From Roseburia_C amylophila (GTDB lineage: Bacteria > Bacillota > Clostridia > Lachnospirales > Lachnospiraceae), in NCBI RefSeq assembly GCF_025567465.1, contig NZ_JAOQKI010000013.1, positions 16,361 to 80,360 of the forward strand: a stretch of 64,000 nucleotides of DNA, read 5' to 3'. Made by a program: the position numbers and the translations under genes. Positions 34,000 to 43,734 of this stretch are shown here, in pieces. Numbering within the stretch: the stretch's first letter is position 1; the number at the start of each line of letters is the position of its first letter. Under the pieces are notes generated by a model. The model searched no databases. It was not told the DNA's origin and saw nothing but the letters and a program-made list of their open reading frames with translations.

Positions 34000-34746
34000 A
34001 TGAATTTTCATATATTAACATTATTTCCGGATATGGTAGAACGGGGACTGAATACCAGTATCATCGGAAGAGCAGTTGGCAAAGGACTTTTAAATATAGA
34101 AACAATTAACATCCGGGATTATACGTTAGACCGTCATAAAAAAGTAGATGATTATCCGTATGGTGGCGGAGCCGGGATGGTAATGCAGGCACAGCCGATT
34201 TATGATGCGTGGCAGGCAGTGGCGCAGAAGATTGGAAGAAAGCCAAGAACAGTATATCTTACACCTCAGGGCAATACGTTTCAGCAGGAAATGGCAAAGG
34301 ATTATGCGAAGGAAGAAGACCTGGTATTGCTTTGTGGGCATTATGAGGGCATCGATGAACGTGTGTTAGAAGAAATTGTGACGGATTATGTGTCGATTGG
34401 AGATTATGTGCTGACAGGAGGAGAACTTCCGGCAATGGTCATGGTGGATGCGATATCCCGTATGGTGCCTGGCGTACTGGCAAATGATGAATCCGGAACC
34501 ACAGAATCCTTTGAAGGAAATTTATTGGAATATCCGCAGTATAGCAGACCGGAAGACTGGATGGGAAAGAAAGTTCCAGCTATTTTACTTTCCGGAGACC
34601 ATGCAAAGGTAGAAGCATGGAGGAGAGAACAATCCATTAAAAGAACCATGGAACGAAGACCGGATTTGCTGGCAGATGCAGATTTGACAGCAAAGGAGAA
34701 AGCAATGGTTGAGCATTTGCTGGACAAATCACAGGGTAAATGCTAG
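34000..34746 (+). CDS. trmD: tRNA (guanine-N1)-methyltransferase TrmD
   Basis: 248 residues. SPOUT-family enzyme that methylates G37 of tRNA: FHILTLFPDMVE start, YGGGAGMVMQ, LCGHYEGIDERV, GDYVLTGGELPAMVM and a trefoil knot; C-terminal helical part complete. Coupled with rimM. Confidence 0.96.
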   Translation: MNFHILTLFPDMVERGLNTSIIGRAVGKGLLNIETINIRDYTLDRHKKVDDYPYGGGAGMVMQAQPIYDAWQAVAQKIGRKPRTVYLTPQGNTFQQEMAKDYAKEEDLVLLCGHYEGIDERVLEEIVTDYVSIGDYVLTGGELPAMVMVDAISRMVPGVLANDESGTTESFEGNLLEYPQYSRPEDWMGKKVPAILLSGDHAKVEAWRREQSIKRTMERRPDLLADADLTAKEKAMVEHLLDKSQGKC

Positions 34747-34799
34747 AATGTGTCTAGCAGTAATAGGAATGGAAGAGATTCCGCAGGAGGAAGACGGTA

Positions 34800-35594
34800 G
34801 TGAAAAGCTTTTTTGATGTGCTGAAAACGATGTTTTACCGTAAAAATGCGAAGAGTTATGGGACGCCGGACCGGAGCAGAAAAGAGCCGGTGACACAACA
34901 GAAGGTACAGATAAGAAATACAGAGACCAGAAAGGCAGCCCCTTCGTTAAAAGAAAACGAACAGCATAACAGGTCAGAGAGGACAAACAGTAAGGTGGAT
35001 AAAGGAATGGATAAGGAAGATTTCTTATTAAAGCAGATTGATGAATTCCGTGAGAAAGCAAAACAGCTTCAGGCTTTGCTTGTTACAAAAGAAGACAAAG
35101 TGCAGGAATTACAGAATATCGTAGATGAAAGAGAAGAAAAAGCAAAAGAACTGCAGCATGTTTTAAATGCACGTAAATCAGAAGCAGATGTTCTTCTTAC
35201 CGGAGTACACGGTCAGATGGAAGAAATGATTAACCGTGTAGAAGAAAAATTGAATGCACTGTCTGAAAAGATTGCAGCAGACGTAAGTGATTCCACCGGA
35301 AGAACCGCAGAACAGACTGCACAGATGCAGGCATCTTTACAGGAAATTTCCCAGCAGTTAGACAGCATGAAACTGGAACTGGCTGAGAAAATACATACCG
35401 AAGATGTAAAGTGCTACCGCAATATGCAGGACTTAATTAAAGAGCTTACCGTTAAGTTAGAGGAAAATGATACTTTAGAGAAGAGCTTGAATACCGTAAA
35501 AGGTTATGCAAAATGCTTAACCTGGTTTTCTGTTATCAATTTTGTAGTATTGGTGGCATTTATTCTATATTCTCTTGGAGTATTTAATTTTTAA
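34800..35594 (+). CDS. Coiled-coil protein with C-terminal membrane anchor, function unknown
   Basis: 264 residues from the GTG at 34800, which has AGGAGG 8 nt upstream. A basic N-terminus is followed by a long heptad-like coiled coil (about 65-225, rich in Glu, Lys, Gln, Leu) and one C-terminal hydrophobic span (WFSVINFVVLVAFILYSLGVF), so it is probably tail-anchored with the coil in the cytoplasm. No enzymatic motif. Located between trmD and the pyrophosphatase gene. Family not recognised. Confidence 0.82.
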   Translation: MKSFFDVLKTMFYRKNAKSYGTPDRSRKEPVTQQKVQIRNTETRKAAPSLKENEQHNRSERTNSKVDKGMDKEDFLLKQIDEFREKAKQLQALLVTKEDKVQELQNIVDEREEKAKELQHVLNARKSEADVLLTGVHGQMEEMINRVEEKLNALSEKIAADVSDSTGRTAEQTAQMQASLQEISQQLDSMKLELAEKIHTEDVKCYRNMQDLIKELTVKLEENDTLEKSLNTVKGYAKCLTWFSVINFVVLVAFILYSLGVFNF

Positions 35595-35618
35595 GCAGTA
35601 GTTAAAACGAGGAATTAT

Positions 35619-37271
35619 ATGACACAGGGAAAGAGAAAGACATGGGTAATTGGACATAAGAATCCGGACACAGATTCTATTTGTGCGGCGATTGCCTATG
35701 CAGATTTAAAAAATCAAACAGAGGACGGTATTTTTATACCGAAAAGAGCAGGACATATGAACGAAGAGACGAAGTATGTCCTAAAATTTTTTGATGTACC
35801 GGAACCGGAACTGATAACAGATGTCGGTGCACAGATTAAGGATATTGAATATCGTAGAACGGAGGGCGTCAGCAGTCACATTTCCATTAAACGGGCATGG
35901 GAGCTGATGAAGAATTTAGATGTCGTGTCATTGCCGATTACTGACAATGAGAACAATCTGCAGGGAATGGTTGTTACCAGTGATATTGCAAAATCCTATA
36001 TGGATGTATTGGACAACCGGATTCTTGCAACTGCCCGGACGCAGTATAAGAATATTGTTGAGACTTTAAATGGAACTCTTGTAACAGGAAATGAGCATGG
36101 TTACTTCATAAAAGGTAAGGTTGTTGTTGCGGCTACCACACCGGATATGATGGAGCAGTATATTGAAGATGACGATATGGTTATCTTAGGAGACCGTTAT
36201 GAATCACAGTTCTGTGCATTGGAAATGAATGCAAGCTGTGTGATTGTCTGTTCCGGAGCGAAGATTACAAAGACCATTGTGCAGCTTGCAGAAGAGAAAG
36301 ACTGTATGCTTATCAGCACACCATATGACACATTTACCGTGGCGCGTTTGATTAATCAGAGTATGCCGATTAAATATATTATGAAAAAGGAGCATCTGAT
36401 TACATTCGAATTAGAGGATTATGTGGATGATGTGAAAGAGACTATGTCTAAAGTGCGTCATCGTGATTTTCCGGTACTGGATGAGAATGGAAAATATGTC
36501 GGTATGTTTTCCAGACGAAATCTTTTAAATTTACAGAAAAAACAGGTGATCCTTGTTGATCATAATGAAAAATCCCAGGCAGTAGATGGAATCGAAGATG
36601 CAGAAATCTTAGAAATTATTGACCATCACCGACTAGGCAGCCTTGAGACGATTGCTCCGGTATTTTTCCGGAACCAGCCATTGGGCTGTACTTCAACGAT
36701 TATTTATCAGATGTATCAGGAAAAGGGAGCAATCATTGATAAAAAGACAGCTGGAATTCTTTTGGCAGCAATTATTTCAGATACCTTGATGTTCCGTTCA
36801 CCGACCTGTACACAGATGGACCGGGCAGCAGCAGAAGCACTGGCGAAGATTGCAGAAGTAGATATTGAAGAGCTGGCCAAGAAGATGTTTGAAGCCGGCA
36901 GTGATTTTAAGAAAAAGACAACAGAAGAACTGTTTTATCAGGATTTTAAAACCTTCCATACCGATGAATTTGATTTTGGTGTAGCACAGCTTAGTGCCAT
37001 GAGTGACGTGCAGCTTGGCATGGCGAAGAAGAAGCTGCAGCCATATCTGGAAATTGCATTGGGAGAGCAGAAACTGGATGCCGTATTTGTGATGCTGACG
37101 GACATTCTGGATGAGAATTCGGAAGTAATCTATGCCGGAGCACAGGCAGGCAGCCTTTTAAAGGAGTGCTTTGGAGAGCCGGATGAATCAGGCAGCTTTT
37201 ACTTAAAGGGAGTAGTATCCCGTAAGAAACAGATGATTCCGACATTAATGGCAGGATTGCAGCAAGCGTAA
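35619..37271 (+). CDS. ppaC: CBS-domain family II (manganese-dependent) inorganic pyrophosphatase
   Basis: 550 residues. DHH-type phosphoesterase: GHKNPDTDSICAAIAYAD metal site, then a regulatory insert with two CBS domains (SIKRAWELM..; VKETMSKVRHRDFPVLDENGKYVGM) flanking a DRTGG domain, then IIDHHRLGS, LGCTSTIIYQ, AAIISDTLMFRSPT and the DHHA2 part with SRKKQMIP. Hydrolyses pyrophosphate; CBS nucleotide binding controls activity in clostridial homologues. About 240 residues longer than simple PpaC because of the insert. Confidence 0.94.
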   Translation: MTQGKRKTWVIGHKNPDTDSICAAIAYADLKNQTEDGIFIPKRAGHMNEETKYVLKFFDVPEPELITDVGAQIKDIEYRRTEGVSSHISIKRAWELMKNLDVVSLPITDNENNLQGMVVTSDIAKSYMDVLDNRILATARTQYKNIVETLNGTLVTGNEHGYFIKGKVVVAATTPDMMEQYIEDDDMVILGDRYESQFCALEMNASCVIVCSGAKITKTIVQLAEEKDCMLISTPYDTFTVARLINQSMPIKYIMKKEHLITFELEDYVDDVKETMSKVRHRDFPVLDENGKYVGMFSRRNLLNLQKKQVILVDHNEKSQAVDGIEDAEILEIIDHHRLGSLETIAPVFFRNQPLGCTSTIIYQMYQEKGAIIDKKTAGILLAAIISDTLMFRSPTCTQMDRAAAEALAKIAEVDIEELAKKMFEAGSDFKKKTTEELFYQDFKTFHTDEFDFGVAQLSAMSDVQLGMAKKKLQPYLEIALGEQKLDAVFVMLTDILDENSEVIYAGAQAGSLLKECFGEPDESGSFYLKGVVSRKKQMIPTLMAGLQQA

Positions 37272-37353
37272 ATGCTTACGGCAGGATGATAGCAGGTATA
37301 AATGCCCATATCAGAGACAGAAATAAGATAACAACTTATACAGGAGAATTGAA

Positions 37354-37953
37354 ATGGCGAAAGAAACATGGAAGCCGGGTAATATGTTATATCCGGTTCC
37401 AGCAGTGATGGTAAGCTGTCAGATACCGACAGAAAAACCGAATATTATTACGGTAGCGTGGGCAGGAACGGTATGTACGAATCCGCCGATGCTTTCCATA
37501 TCTGTCCGTCCGGAACGATATTCCCATGGAATAATCACGGAAACTGGTGAATTTGTTGTAAATCTTGTGACGAAGGATCTGGTCTGTGCCACAGATTATT
37601 GTGGCGTAAAATCCGGCCGTGACGTTGACAAGTTTGATGCCATGCATCTGACACCACTGAACCTTCCGCAGGTATCGGCACCGGGAATTGCAGAAAGTCC
37701 GGTAAACATTGCCTGCAAGGTAAGCCAGATATTACATCTTGGAAGCCATGATATGTTTCTGGCAGATGTAGTAGGCGTTACCGTTGATGATTCCTATATG
37801 AATGAAAAAGGTAAATTCGAACTGAATCAGAGCGGACTGGTGACTTATTCCCATGGAGAATATTTTCTGCTGGGTAAGAAGCTTGGAAGCTTTGGTTACA
37901 GCGTAAAGAAGCAGAAGCCTTCAAAGAATGGCAGAAAGAAGAAAGCGAAGTAA
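37354..37953 (+). CDS. Flavin reductase-like FMN-binding protein
   Basis: 199 residues. Split-barrel flavin reductase family (flavoredoxin-like): PVPAVMVSCQ, ITVAWAGTVCTNPPMLSISVRPERYSH and VNLVTKDLVCATDYCGVKSGRDVDKF. Binds FMN and reduces it or transfers electrons; substrate unknown. Lys-rich C-terminus (KKQKPSKNGRKKK). RBS CAGGAG upstream. Confidence 0.88.
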   Translation: MAKETWKPGNMLYPVPAVMVSCQIPTEKPNIITVAWAGTVCTNPPMLSISVRPERYSHGIITETGEFVVNLVTKDLVCATDYCGVKSGRDVDKFDAMHLTPLNLPQVSAPGIAESPVNIACKVSQILHLGSHDMFLADVVGVTVDDSYMNEKGKFELNQSGLVTYSHGEYFLLGKKLGSFGYSVKKQKPSKNGRKKKAK

Positions 37954-38017
37954 AAGAGCGAAATAAAAAAGAATAAAATAAAAAGGACAAAATAACTGAA
38001 AATATAAGAAATTATGG

Positions 38018-38060
38018 AAAGCGGAACAGAGAGAAAAATCTTCTCGTTGTTCCGCTTTTT
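38018..38060 (+). terminator. Terminator between convergent genes
   Basis: AAAGCGGAAC (38018-38027) pairs with GTTCCGCTTT (38049-38058), followed by T residues. Ends the pyrophosphatase/flavoprotein transcript; it may also serve the minus-strand operon. Confidence 0.85.
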
Positions 38061-38082
38061 GAATAACATTTATTTTAGATAT

Positions 38083-38598
38083 TTATTTTAAAAGTAAATC
38101 CATCAGACAGGCAAATACATCATCTGCCTGATTCTGCCAGTTGGTGCAGATGGCTTCCGCCTGTTCCTTTGTCTGGACAGTTAAAGTAAAATCAAGGCGG
38201 GTACGGCCTTTTTCCCGGAGCTGGCATCGCACACCGTATTCCTGTTCCGGTGTTTTGTAATAATCGGATAGATATGCATTTTCTGTTTTAATGGCAAGCT
38301 TATTTGCCTGAAAATAAGCAGCAATATCTTCTTCAATAGAAGGGGATATTTTGTTATGAAAAAAATGCAGCGTTTCTTTTCCGGCAGGAGTAATGATATA
38401 CCGTGTACTGTTGTGGGTGTTTTCCGTACGGACAAGCCCGGAATCCATCAGGTCATGAATGACCTGCTGAATCGTAAAGTAGTCGGTATATTCCCTGTCT
38501 AAAAAGAAATCTGAAATCTGTGCATTGGACAATGGAAAATCAATATGTTCAAGCATGTGCAGAATAATTAATTTATATAAAGTAGCTGGTTCAGCCAT
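38083..38598 (-). CDS. DUF4364 family protein
   Basis: 171 residues. A winged-helix-like N-terminal half (LYKLIILHMLEHIDFPLSNAQISDFFLDREYTDYFTIQQ) followed by an alpha/beta C-terminal part, as in DUF4364 of clostridia; a DNA-binding role is plausible but unproven. RBS AGAGGTGA precedes the ATG. Third gene of the malic enzyme-YhcC operon. Confidence 0.85.
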   Translation of the reverse strand: MAEPATLYKLIILHMLEHIDFPLSNAQISDFFLDREYTDYFTIQQVIHDLMDSGLVRTENTHNSTRYIITPAGKETLHFFHNKISPSIEEDIAAYFQANKLAIKTENAYLSDYYKTPEQEYGVRCQLREKGRTRLDFTLTVQTKEQAEAICTNWQNQADDVFACLMDLLLK

Positions 38599-38602
38599 AA
38601 AA

Positions 38603-39547
38603 TCACCTCTTCGTTGCTAAGCGTCCCTGGTAAGTATTCCGTTCTTTTAAGCGGCGGTGAATCTGATTTAAAACAGTCCGTTTTCCGGTGCTCCACATCG
38701 GCGCAATCAGTAAATCCTTCGGACCATCGCCGGTAATCCGGTGAATCACCATTTCCGGAGGCAGAAGCTCCAGACAGTCAATAATCATTTCACAGTATTC
38801 ATCCATGGAAAATACCGGAAAATGTGTCTTTTCATAATAAGCGGCTAAATCGGTGCCGGATAATACATGAAGCAGCTGCAGCTTGATTCCCCAGACCGGG
38901 AGATTTGCAATTGCCTGAACGGATGCAGACATCATTTCTCTTGTTTCGTGGGGCAGTCCTAAAATCAGATGAACAATCACCTTGATAGAAAGGGCGTGAA
39001 GGGCGAAGAGACTCTTTTGAAAAGTCTCATAAGTAAAGCCGCTTCGTGTAAACACTCTGGTGTCATCATGGATTGTCTGTAAACCAAGTTCCACCCAGAC
39101 GGTTTTCTTTTCATTGATTTCGGCAAGCAGTGAAAGAATCTCAGGCTGCAGACAGTCAGGTCTTGTGGCAATGGAAATAATAACCACATCCGGGTCATTT
39201 ACTGCCTGCATATAAAGATCCCGCAGGTGTTCCACAGAACCATAAGTATTCGTGAATGCCTGAAAATATGCAATGAATTTGTTGCAGTTTCTTTTTGCTC
39301 TCAGAATCCTTTTCTCAGTTTCTAACTGCTCTGTGATAGAAAGTGTGGGAGAGGCGGCAAAATCTCCGGAGCCACCGGCAGAGCAGAAAATACAGCCTCT
39401 GGTATCTAAGCGTCCGTCACGGTTGGGACAACTGAGTCCGGCATTTAATGCAATCCGGTATACCTTTTCGTGATAGGTATTTTTTAAATAGTAGTCCAGA
39501 GAGTGGTAGCGCTTCTCCCCCCACAGTGAAATCGTGTCGTTTTTCAT
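38603..39547 (-). CDS. Radical SAM protein, TIGR01212/YhcC family
   Basis: 314 residues. An N-terminal cluster segment with CPNRDG followed by CIFCSAGGSGDF (family cysteine spacing), then HLILGLPHETREMM and a TIM-barrel-like body. Function of the family is not settled. Its ATG overlaps the stop of the malic enzyme gene (TAATG), so it is translationally coupled to it. Confidence 0.9.
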   Translation of the reverse strand: MKNDTISLWGEKRYHSLDYYLKNTYHEKVYRIALNAGLSCPNRDGRLDTRGCIFCSAGGSGDFAASPTLSITEQLETEKRILRAKRNCNKFIAYFQAFTNTYGSVEHLRDLYMQAVNDPDVVIISIATRPDCLQPEILSLLAEINEKKTVWVELGLQTIHDDTRVFTRSGFTYETFQKSLFALHALSIKVIVHLILGLPHETREMMSASVQAIANLPVWGIKLQLLHVLSGTDLAAYYEKTHFPVFSMDEYCEMIIDCLELLPPEMVIHRITGDGPKDLLIAPMWSTGKRTVLNQIHRRLKERNTYQGRLATKR

Positions 39548-40698
39548 TAGCGGATGTGTGATTTGACTGCCTGGCTTACCACTTCGGCAACACGCGGGTC
39601 AAATGCTTCCGGCATAATAAAGTCTTCATTTAATTCTTCATCAGATACTAACCCTGCAATTGCTTTTGCAGCAGCAAGCTTCATTTCTTCTGTAATCTGG
39701 GAAGCGTGTCCTTCTAAAGCACCTTTGAAGATTCCCGGGAAAGCAACGACGTTGTTTACCTGATTCGGGAAATCACTTCTTCCGGTTCCGACCACTTTAG
39801 CACCTGCAGCTTTGGCAAGGTCTGGCATGATTTCCGGAGTAGGATTTGCCATGGCAAAAAGAATGGCATCTTTATTCATGGATGCAACCATTTCCTGAGT
39901 CACGATATTTGGTGCGGAAACACCAACGAAGATATCAGCACCCTTTAATGCATCGGCAAGGGTACCCGATTCATTGGAAAGGTTGGTAACTTCGGTCATT
40001 TTCTTCTGCATCCAGTTTAAGTCAGGATAATCTTTGCCGATGATTCCCATGCGGTCACACATAATAACATTTTTAAAGCCGTAAGTCAGTAACAGTTTGG
40101 TGATGGCAACACCGGCAGAACCGGCACCGTTTACAACAACGCGGCAGTTTTCTTTTTCTTTTCCGGTTACTTTTAAAGCGTTGATGATTCCGGCAAGAAC
40201 AACAATAGCAGTACCATGCTGGTCGTCATGGAAGACCGGAATATCAAGCATTTCCTTTAAACGCTCTTCAATTTCAAAACAACGTGGGGCGGAAATATCC
40301 TCTAAGTTGATGCCGCCGAATCCTGGAGCAATATTTTTAACAGTTTTTATAATTTCTTCGGTATCCTGTGTGTCAAGGCAGATTGGAACAGCGTTGACAT
40401 TTCCAAATTCTTTAAACAGTACACATTTTCCTTCCATAACCGGCATGGCTGCATACGGTCCGATGTTTCCGAGACCGAGAACAGCGCTTCCGTCTGATAC
40501 AACGGCAACGGTGTTGGCCTTCATGGTATAGGTATAAGCTTCTTCTTTATTTTCTGCGATGATACGGCAAGGAGCCGCAACACCAGGTGTGTATGCGATA
40601 GATAAATCTTCCCGGGTCTTTACCGGTGTCTTGGAGATGGTTTCTAATTTTCCATTCCATTTTTTATGCATTTCAATTGCTTTTTCGTTGGTATCCAT
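39547..40698 (-). CDS. NAD(P)-dependent malic enzyme
   Basis: 383 residues from the ATG at 40698, which has AAAGGAGA upstream; an in-frame ATG 24 nt earlier is less well placed. Decarboxylates malate to pyruvate. Motifs: SIAYTPGVAAPC, VAVVSDGSAVLGLGNIGP, GGINLEDISAPRCFEIE, HDDQHGTAIVVLAGI and VVNGAGSAGVAI. Short form without the phosphotransacetylase domain of MaeB. First gene of a three-gene minus-strand operon. Confidence 0.95.
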   Translation of the reverse strand: MDTNEKAIEMHKKWNGKLETISKTPVKTREDLSIAYTPGVAAPCRIIAENKEEAYTYTMKANTVAVVSDGSAVLGLGNIGPYAAMPVMEGKCVLFKEFGNVNAVPICLDTQDTEEIIKTVKNIAPGFGGINLEDISAPRCFEIEERLKEMLDIPVFHDDQHGTAIVVLAGIINALKVTGKEKENCRVVVNGAGSAGVAITKLLLTYGFKNVIMCDRMGIIGKDYPDLNWMQKKMTEVTNLSNESGTLADALKGADIFVGVSAPNIVTQEMVASMNKDAILFAMANPTPEIMPDLAKAAGAKVVGTGRSDFPNQVNNVVAFPGIFKGALEGHASQITEEMKLAAAKAIAGLVSDEELNEDFIMPEAFDPRVAEVVSQAVKSHIR

Positions 40699-40740
40699 AG
40701 TTCGTCTCCTTTTCTTAGCCATTGATTACTTCCGTCTAGT

Positions 40741-40769
40741 ATCATATCATTAAAAAATTTTTAAAGCAA
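40741..40769 (-). promoter_or_regulatory. Promoter of the malic enzyme operon
   Basis: On the minus strand TTGCTT (40769-40764), 17-bp spacer, TATGAT (40746-40741). Divergent from rho, which has a TATAAT at 40803-40808 without a clear -35. Confidence 0.6.
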
Positions 40770-40906
40770 GAAAAAGGACTTCCTATTTGAAAGAAACTGT
40801 TGTATAATACGAAAAGACGAATCTTACGTTCCAATTATTTTTATTTCAAAAAGAAATCCCAATTATTTAGCAGATAATCAAATAAGCAAGAGGTAAGGAG
40901 AATAGA

Positions 40907-42385
40907 ATGAGAGAGAAGTATGAAAGTCTTTCTGCGGCAGTGCTGCGTGAACTGGCGAAAGCAAGGGGAATGAAAGGAATTTCTACCTTAAAGAAAGCTG
41001 AATTAGTAGAAGCTATGCTGGCGGAAGATGAAAAGGAAGCAAAGGTGCAGGAAGCAAAGAAAGAAGCAGAAGGTACAACAGAAACTACGGAGCAGGTAGC
41101 AGAAACCAGAACCTATCGCGCAGAACGTCCGCACCGGGAAAATGCAGCGAGGGGACATGAGGGCGAGATGCGTCGAAGCACAGTAAGACATACACCGGAT
41201 GAGCATATTTCGGAAAAAGATGAAACGGAGCGTGTGGCAGAAGAAAACAAGGACTTAGACAGCGGTGTGAAGGCACATGGAATTCTTGAAGTTATGCCGG
41301 ATGGATTCGGATTTATCCGTTGTGAAAATTATCTGCCGGGAGAGCATGATGTTTATGTTTCTCCATCCCAGATTCGTAAGTTCAATCTGAAAACCGGAGA
41401 TATTGTGACCGGAAATACCAGAATTAAGACACAGGCTGAAAAATTCTCTGCATTATTATACATTACTTCTATTAATGACCTGCATCCGTCAGAGGCTGTA
41501 AAGCGGAAGAATTTTGAAGATTTAACTCCGATCTTTCCGGATGAGAGAATCCGGCTTGAGACAAGCCATAGTGCAATGGCAATGCGAATTGTAGATTTAG
41601 TATCTCCGATTGGTAAGGGACAGCGTGGAATGATTGTTTCCCCACCAAAAGCAGGTAAGACTACATTATTAAAAGGTGTGGCACAGGCAGTAAAGCAGAA
41701 TAACCCGGAGATGCATCTGATTATCTTATTAATTGATGAGCGGCCGGAGGAAGTTACCGATATTAAGGAAGCAATTGAAGGACCAAATGTAGAAGTTATT
41801 TATTCTACCTTTGACGAATTGCCGGAGCATCATAAGAGAGTATCCGAGATGGTAATTGAGAGAGCAAAACGTCTGGTAGAACATAAGAAGGATGTTATGA
41901 TTCTCTTAGACAGTATTACAAGACTTGCAAGAGCATATAACCTTACAGTTCCGCCAAGTGGAAGAACCTTATCCGGTGGTCTTGACCCGGCAGCCCTCCA
42001 TATGCCGAAACGTTTCTTTGGTGCAGCCCGTAATATGCGTGAGGGCGGAAGCCTTACGATTCTTGCAACAGCACTGGTAGATACCGGAAGCAAGATGGAT
42101 GATGTTGTTTACGAGGAATTTAAGGGAACCGGTAATATGGAACTGGTGCTTGACCGTAAGTTATCTGAGAAACGTGTATTCCCTGCAATTGACATTGTAA
42201 AATCCGGTACAAGAAGAGAAGACCTCTTACTGACACAGGAAGAGCAGGAGGCTGTATTTATTATGCGTAAGGCAATCAATGGCATGCGTACCGATGAAGC
42301 GGTTGAGAGCATCTTGAATATGTTTGTCCGGACGAAAAACAACCGGGAATATATCCAGACTGTAAAAAAGACAAAATTTGTTTAA
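40907..42385 (+). CDS. rho: Transcription termination factor Rho
   Basis: 492 residues. N-terminal Rho_N helix domain (YESLSAAVLRELAKARGMKGIS), then a charged low-complexity insert (about 45-125, Glu/Arg/Lys-rich) typical of many Gram-positive Rho proteins, the RNA-binding cold-shock-like domain (HGILEVMPDGFGFIR) and the RecA-like motor with PPKAGKTTLLKG (Walker A) and VMILLDSITRLARAYN (Walker B). RNA helicase ending non-coding transcription. Confidence 0.96.
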   Translation: MREKYESLSAAVLRELAKARGMKGISTLKKAELVEAMLAEDEKEAKVQEAKKEAEGTTETTEQVAETRTYRAERPHRENAARGHEGEMRRSTVRHTPDEHISEKDETERVAEENKDLDSGVKAHGILEVMPDGFGFIRCENYLPGEHDVYVSPSQIRKFNLKTGDIVTGNTRIKTQAEKFSALLYITSINDLHPSEAVKRKNFEDLTPIFPDERIRLETSHSAMAMRIVDLVSPIGKGQRGMIVSPPKAGKTTLLKGVAQAVKQNNPEMHLIILLIDERPEEVTDIKEAIEGPNVEVIYSTFDELPEHHKRVSEMVIERAKRLVEHKKDVMILLDSITRLARAYNLTVPPSGRTLSGGLDPAALHMPKRFFGAARNMREGGSLTILATALVDTGSKMDDVVYEEFKGTGNMELVLDRKLSEKRVFPAIDIVKSGTRREDLLLTQEEQEAVFIMRKAINGMRTDEAVESILNMFVRTKNNREYIQTVKKTKFV

Positions 42386-42391
42386 AAACAC

Positions 42392-42420
42392 TTGCATAAC
42401 AGCTTTTCCTATGCTACAAT
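42392..42420 (+). promoter_or_regulatory. Promoter of rpmE
   Basis: TTGCAT (42392-42397), 17-bp spacer, TACAAT (42415-42420). The roughly 90-nt leader before rpmE could carry an autoregulatory L31-binding structure, as known in Firmicutes; I cannot confirm one by eye. Confidence 0.72.
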
Positions 42421-42514
42421 AAATAAGCTGTTTATTCGGAAACTAAACAGTATCGCACTTAAATTAGACAAATGTCGTAATTGCGAAGCAATTCATATAT
42501 GAGAGGTGAGAGAC

Positions 42515-42715
42515 ATGAGAGAAGGAATCCATCCAGATTATTATCAGGCAACAGTTACATGTAACTGTGGTAACACATTCGTAACTGGTTCAACCAAAGA
42601 GGATATTCACGTTGAAATTTGTTCCAAATGCCATCCATTCTATACTGGACAGCAGAAAGCTAACCAGGCTCGTGGACGTATTGAGCAGTTCAATAAGAAA
42701 TACGGCATGAAATAG
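42515..42715 (+). CDS. rpmE: 50S ribosomal protein L31, zinc-binding type
   Basis: 66 residues from the ATG at 42515, preceded by GAGAGGTGAG; a GTG 9 nt upstream is in frame but lies in the RBS. Starts MREGIHPDYYQ. Cysteines CNCG and CSKC form the zinc site of the C+ form. Sits between rho and the DUF1385 gene in the usual clostridial order and has its own terminator. Confidence 0.96.
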   Translation: MREGIHPDYYQATVTCNCGNTFVTGSTKEDIHVEICSKCHPFYTGQQKANQARGRIEQFNKKYGMK

Positions 42716-42740
42716 AAATTGCACAATGTGACTGAAAGAT

Positions 42741-42772
42741 AAGGTTGAGGTTTCTAATCTCAACCTTTTTTT
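42741..42772 (+). terminator. Terminator of rpmE
   Basis: AAGGTTGAG (42741-42749) pairs with CTCAACCTT (42759-42767) and runs into T residues. Confidence 0.9.
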
Positions 42773-42795
42773 AGAAACAGGAAGAGAGGTCACAC

Positions 42796-43716
42796 ATGAA
42801 ATATTCGGGAATCGGTGGACAGGCAGTTTTAGAAGGCGTAATGATGAAAAATAAGGAAAAGTACGCCGTGGCAGTCCGGAAGCCGGATGGAGAGATTACC
42901 GTTGATACCAAAGAGTATTATGGACTGATTAAAAACAAGACATTGCGGAACATTCCAATTTTACGCGGAGTGTTAAGTTTTGTGGAGTCTTTGACACTTG
43001 GAATATCAACGCTTACATATTCCGCATCTTTCTTTGAAGAGGATGAGGAAGACACCAAAGCAAAAAAGAAAGAATTATCAAAAGAGGCAGCAGCCAAAAA
43101 AGAAAAAGCAGAAATGGGTATTACTGTTGCATTTTCCTTTGTACTTGCCATTGGAATCTTTATGATTCTGCCATATTATCTTTCTTTGATTTTTCGGAAA
43201 TTTATTACATCCCATGTGGCACTGGCGCTGATTGAAGGTGTCATCCGAATGATGATTTTTTTGGCATATATTGCTTCAATTTCCTTAATGAAGGATATCC
43301 AGCGTGTATTCATGTATCATGGAGCAGAGCACAAATGCATTAACTGCATTGAACATGGAATGGAGTTGAATGTAGAAAACGTGAGAAAGAGTTCCAGACT
43401 GCATAAGCGGTGTGGTACAAGTTTTCTCCTGTTTGTAATGATTATCAGTATTATTTTCTTTGCATTTATTGATGTAAAGAGCCGGATTTTGAAGGTAGTG
43501 CTTCGTTTGCTGCTGATACCGGTGATTGCTGGTGTGTCATATGAATTTATCCGGCTTGCCGGAAAAAGTGATAATCCGGTAGTGAATTTCTTAAGTAAAC
43601 CAGGATTATGGTTACAGAAGCTCACTACAAGAGAACCGGACGATTCTATGATTGAGGTTGGTATTGCTTCCGTGGAAGCAGTATTTGACTGGAAAAAATA
43701 TTTGAGCGAAATGTAA
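42796..43716 (+). CDS. DUF1385 domain-containing membrane protein
   Basis: 306 residues. Begins GIGGQAVLEGVMMKNKEKYAVAVRKPDG, the DUF1385 signature, with several hydrophobic spans in the middle and C-terminal half and HGAEHKCINCIEHG, a conserved motif that may bind metal. Function unknown, but the gene is fixed between rpmE and prmC in clostridia. It starts shortly after the rpmE terminator. Confidence 0.9.
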   Translation: MKYSGIGGQAVLEGVMMKNKEKYAVAVRKPDGEITVDTKEYYGLIKNKTLRNIPILRGVLSFVESLTLGISTLTYSASFFEEDEEDTKAKKKELSKEAAAKKEKAEMGITVAFSFVLAIGIFMILPYYLSLIFRKFITSHVALALIEGVIRMMIFLAYIASISLMKDIQRVFMYHGAEHKCINCIEHGMELNVENVRKSSRLHKRCGTSFLLFVMIISIIFFAFIDVKSRILKVVLRLLLIPVIAGVSYEFIRLAGKSDNPVVNFLSKPGLWLQKLTTREPDDSMIEVGIASVEAVFDWKKYLSEM

Positions 43717-43734
43717 AAGAAAAGGGCGTAATAT